Part shown: positions 63,681-64,000 of the stretch, piece after piece | Numbering within the stretch: the stretch's first letter is position 1 | Layout of the letters: the number at the start of each line of letters is the position of its first letter | DNA from: Halomonas llamarensis | GTDB taxonomy: Bacteria > Pseudomonadota > Gammaproteobacteria > Pseudomonadales > Halomonadaceae | DNA length: 64,000 nucleotides | Reading direction: 5' to 3' | NCBI RefSeq assembly: GCF_023555005.1 | Contig: NZ_JAMJPJ010000004.1 | Location: 1-64,000, forward strand | Made by a program: the position numbers and the translations under genes | Notes under the pieces: generated by a model | The model's input: only the letters and a program-made list of their open reading frames with translations | What the model was told of the DNA's origin: nothing | Database searches by the model: none

Positions 63681-64000
63681 TCATCCGTCTGCGTCTATCG
63701 ATAACTGGCCTTCCAGCGACTTGATCGGCAGCGACCGCAGCGGGCTGCCGCGAGCGGGTGAACAAGGTGATGTCGACGCCGTGCTGGCGGTTTTACAGCA
63801 CGTGCTGGACCCGGAAGTGCCGGTGGTCAGTGTGGTTGAGCTGGGAATTGTGCGTGATATCGATTGGCTCGATGAGCGGCTGGTGGTCAACGTGACCCCG
63901 ACTTACTCCGGCTGCCCGGCCACCGAAGTTATCGAACAGCACATTCTTGAGGCGCTGGTGGCCGCTGGCTACGCAGACCCACTGATCCAGCGCCGCCTGT
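63664..64000 (+). CDS. paaD: PaaD, MIP18/DUF59 family protein (partial at window end)
   Basis: Begins MRPSGNHPSASIDNW and continues VDAVLAVLQHVLDPEVPVVS, then VTPTYSGCPATEVIEQHI with the DUF59 cysteine in YSGCP. PaaD is needed for iron-sulfur cluster assembly in the PaaE reductase. The gene is cut by the window edge after about 112 codons; paaE should follow. Confidence 0.92.
   Translation, partial: MRPSGNHPSASIDNWPSSDLIGSDRSGLPRAGEQGDVDAVLAVLQHVLDPEVPVVSVVELGIVRDIDWLDERLVVNVTPTYSGCPATEVIEQHILEALVAAGYADPLIQRRL

Overview
The window reads as chromosome of a Halomonas/Vreelandella-type gammaproteobacterium, moderately GC-rich with mostly short gaps between genes. This rests on gene content and order: BamE-Fur and RatA-RnfH-SmpB-ssrA neighbourhoods, a Pseudomonas-like one-cysteine Fur, a TyrR/PhhR-HPPD aromatic amino acid module and a paaYN / paaFGHIJK / paaABCD phenylacetate cluster. 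The genus is inference.

Layout. 1-6.4 kb holds housekeeping genes: pssA, ilvC with divergent ilvY, fur, bamE, rnfH, ratA, smpB and the tmRNA gene ssrA. 6.38-15.82 kb is a foreign element of about 9.4 kb, inserted at the 3' end of ssrA and bounded by a 15-bp direct repeat of the tmRNA end. 16-23 kb holds ordinary genes: a broken TerB gene, ppiC, exoD, yejK, a YadGH-type ABC exporter and a DHH phosphoesterase. 21.9-37.7 kb is a molybdenum-cofactor and formate dehydrogenase region: moeA, moaB, a Tat-exported Cys-type formate dehydrogenase with its chaperone, ferredoxin and accessory genes, then divergent fdhD-mobA-moeA2-moaA-CobW GTPase. 37.7-46 kb has a GGDEF/EAL protein, a PCu(A)C copper chaperone, a photolyase, a lytic transglycosylase-like lipoprotein and a chemoreceptor. 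46.5-64 kb is aromatic catabolism: paaX, an NSS transporter, hppD, tyrR/phhR and the paa genes, ending inside paaD at the window edge.

The mobile element is the most interesting part. It carries a P4-type integrase, an AT-rich cargo gene of unknown function, an AlpA-type regulator, a chain of start/stop-overlapping small genes leading to an HUH replication endonuclease, and a ClpP-like protease/major capsid fusion. I see no terminase, portal or tail gene, so it looks like a capsid-encoding phage satellite or a strongly reduced prophage. Between alpA and the replication operon lies a compact noncoding module: a promoter, a hairpin, a target sequence placed against mutually exclusive antiterminator and terminator hairpins, a 65-nt three-way-junction RNA that shows the complement of that target in a loop, and a second target copy covering the Shine-Dalgarno of the first downstream gene. 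This order (target A, complementary B, target C) matches the logic of the phage P4 CI-RNA immunity system. I propose it as an RNA-based immunity or copy-control switch.

The formate dehydrogenase and Moco genes form one functional unit. fdhD, mobA, moeA and moaA supply the bis-MGD cofactor; the TorD-like chaperone and the Tat leader serve export of the catalytic subunit. In the last 18 kb, tyrosine/phenylalanine degradation (HPPD, TyrR) and phenylacetate degradation (Paa) sit side by side. The regulator genes there (paaX, tyrR) come with candidate operator sequences.
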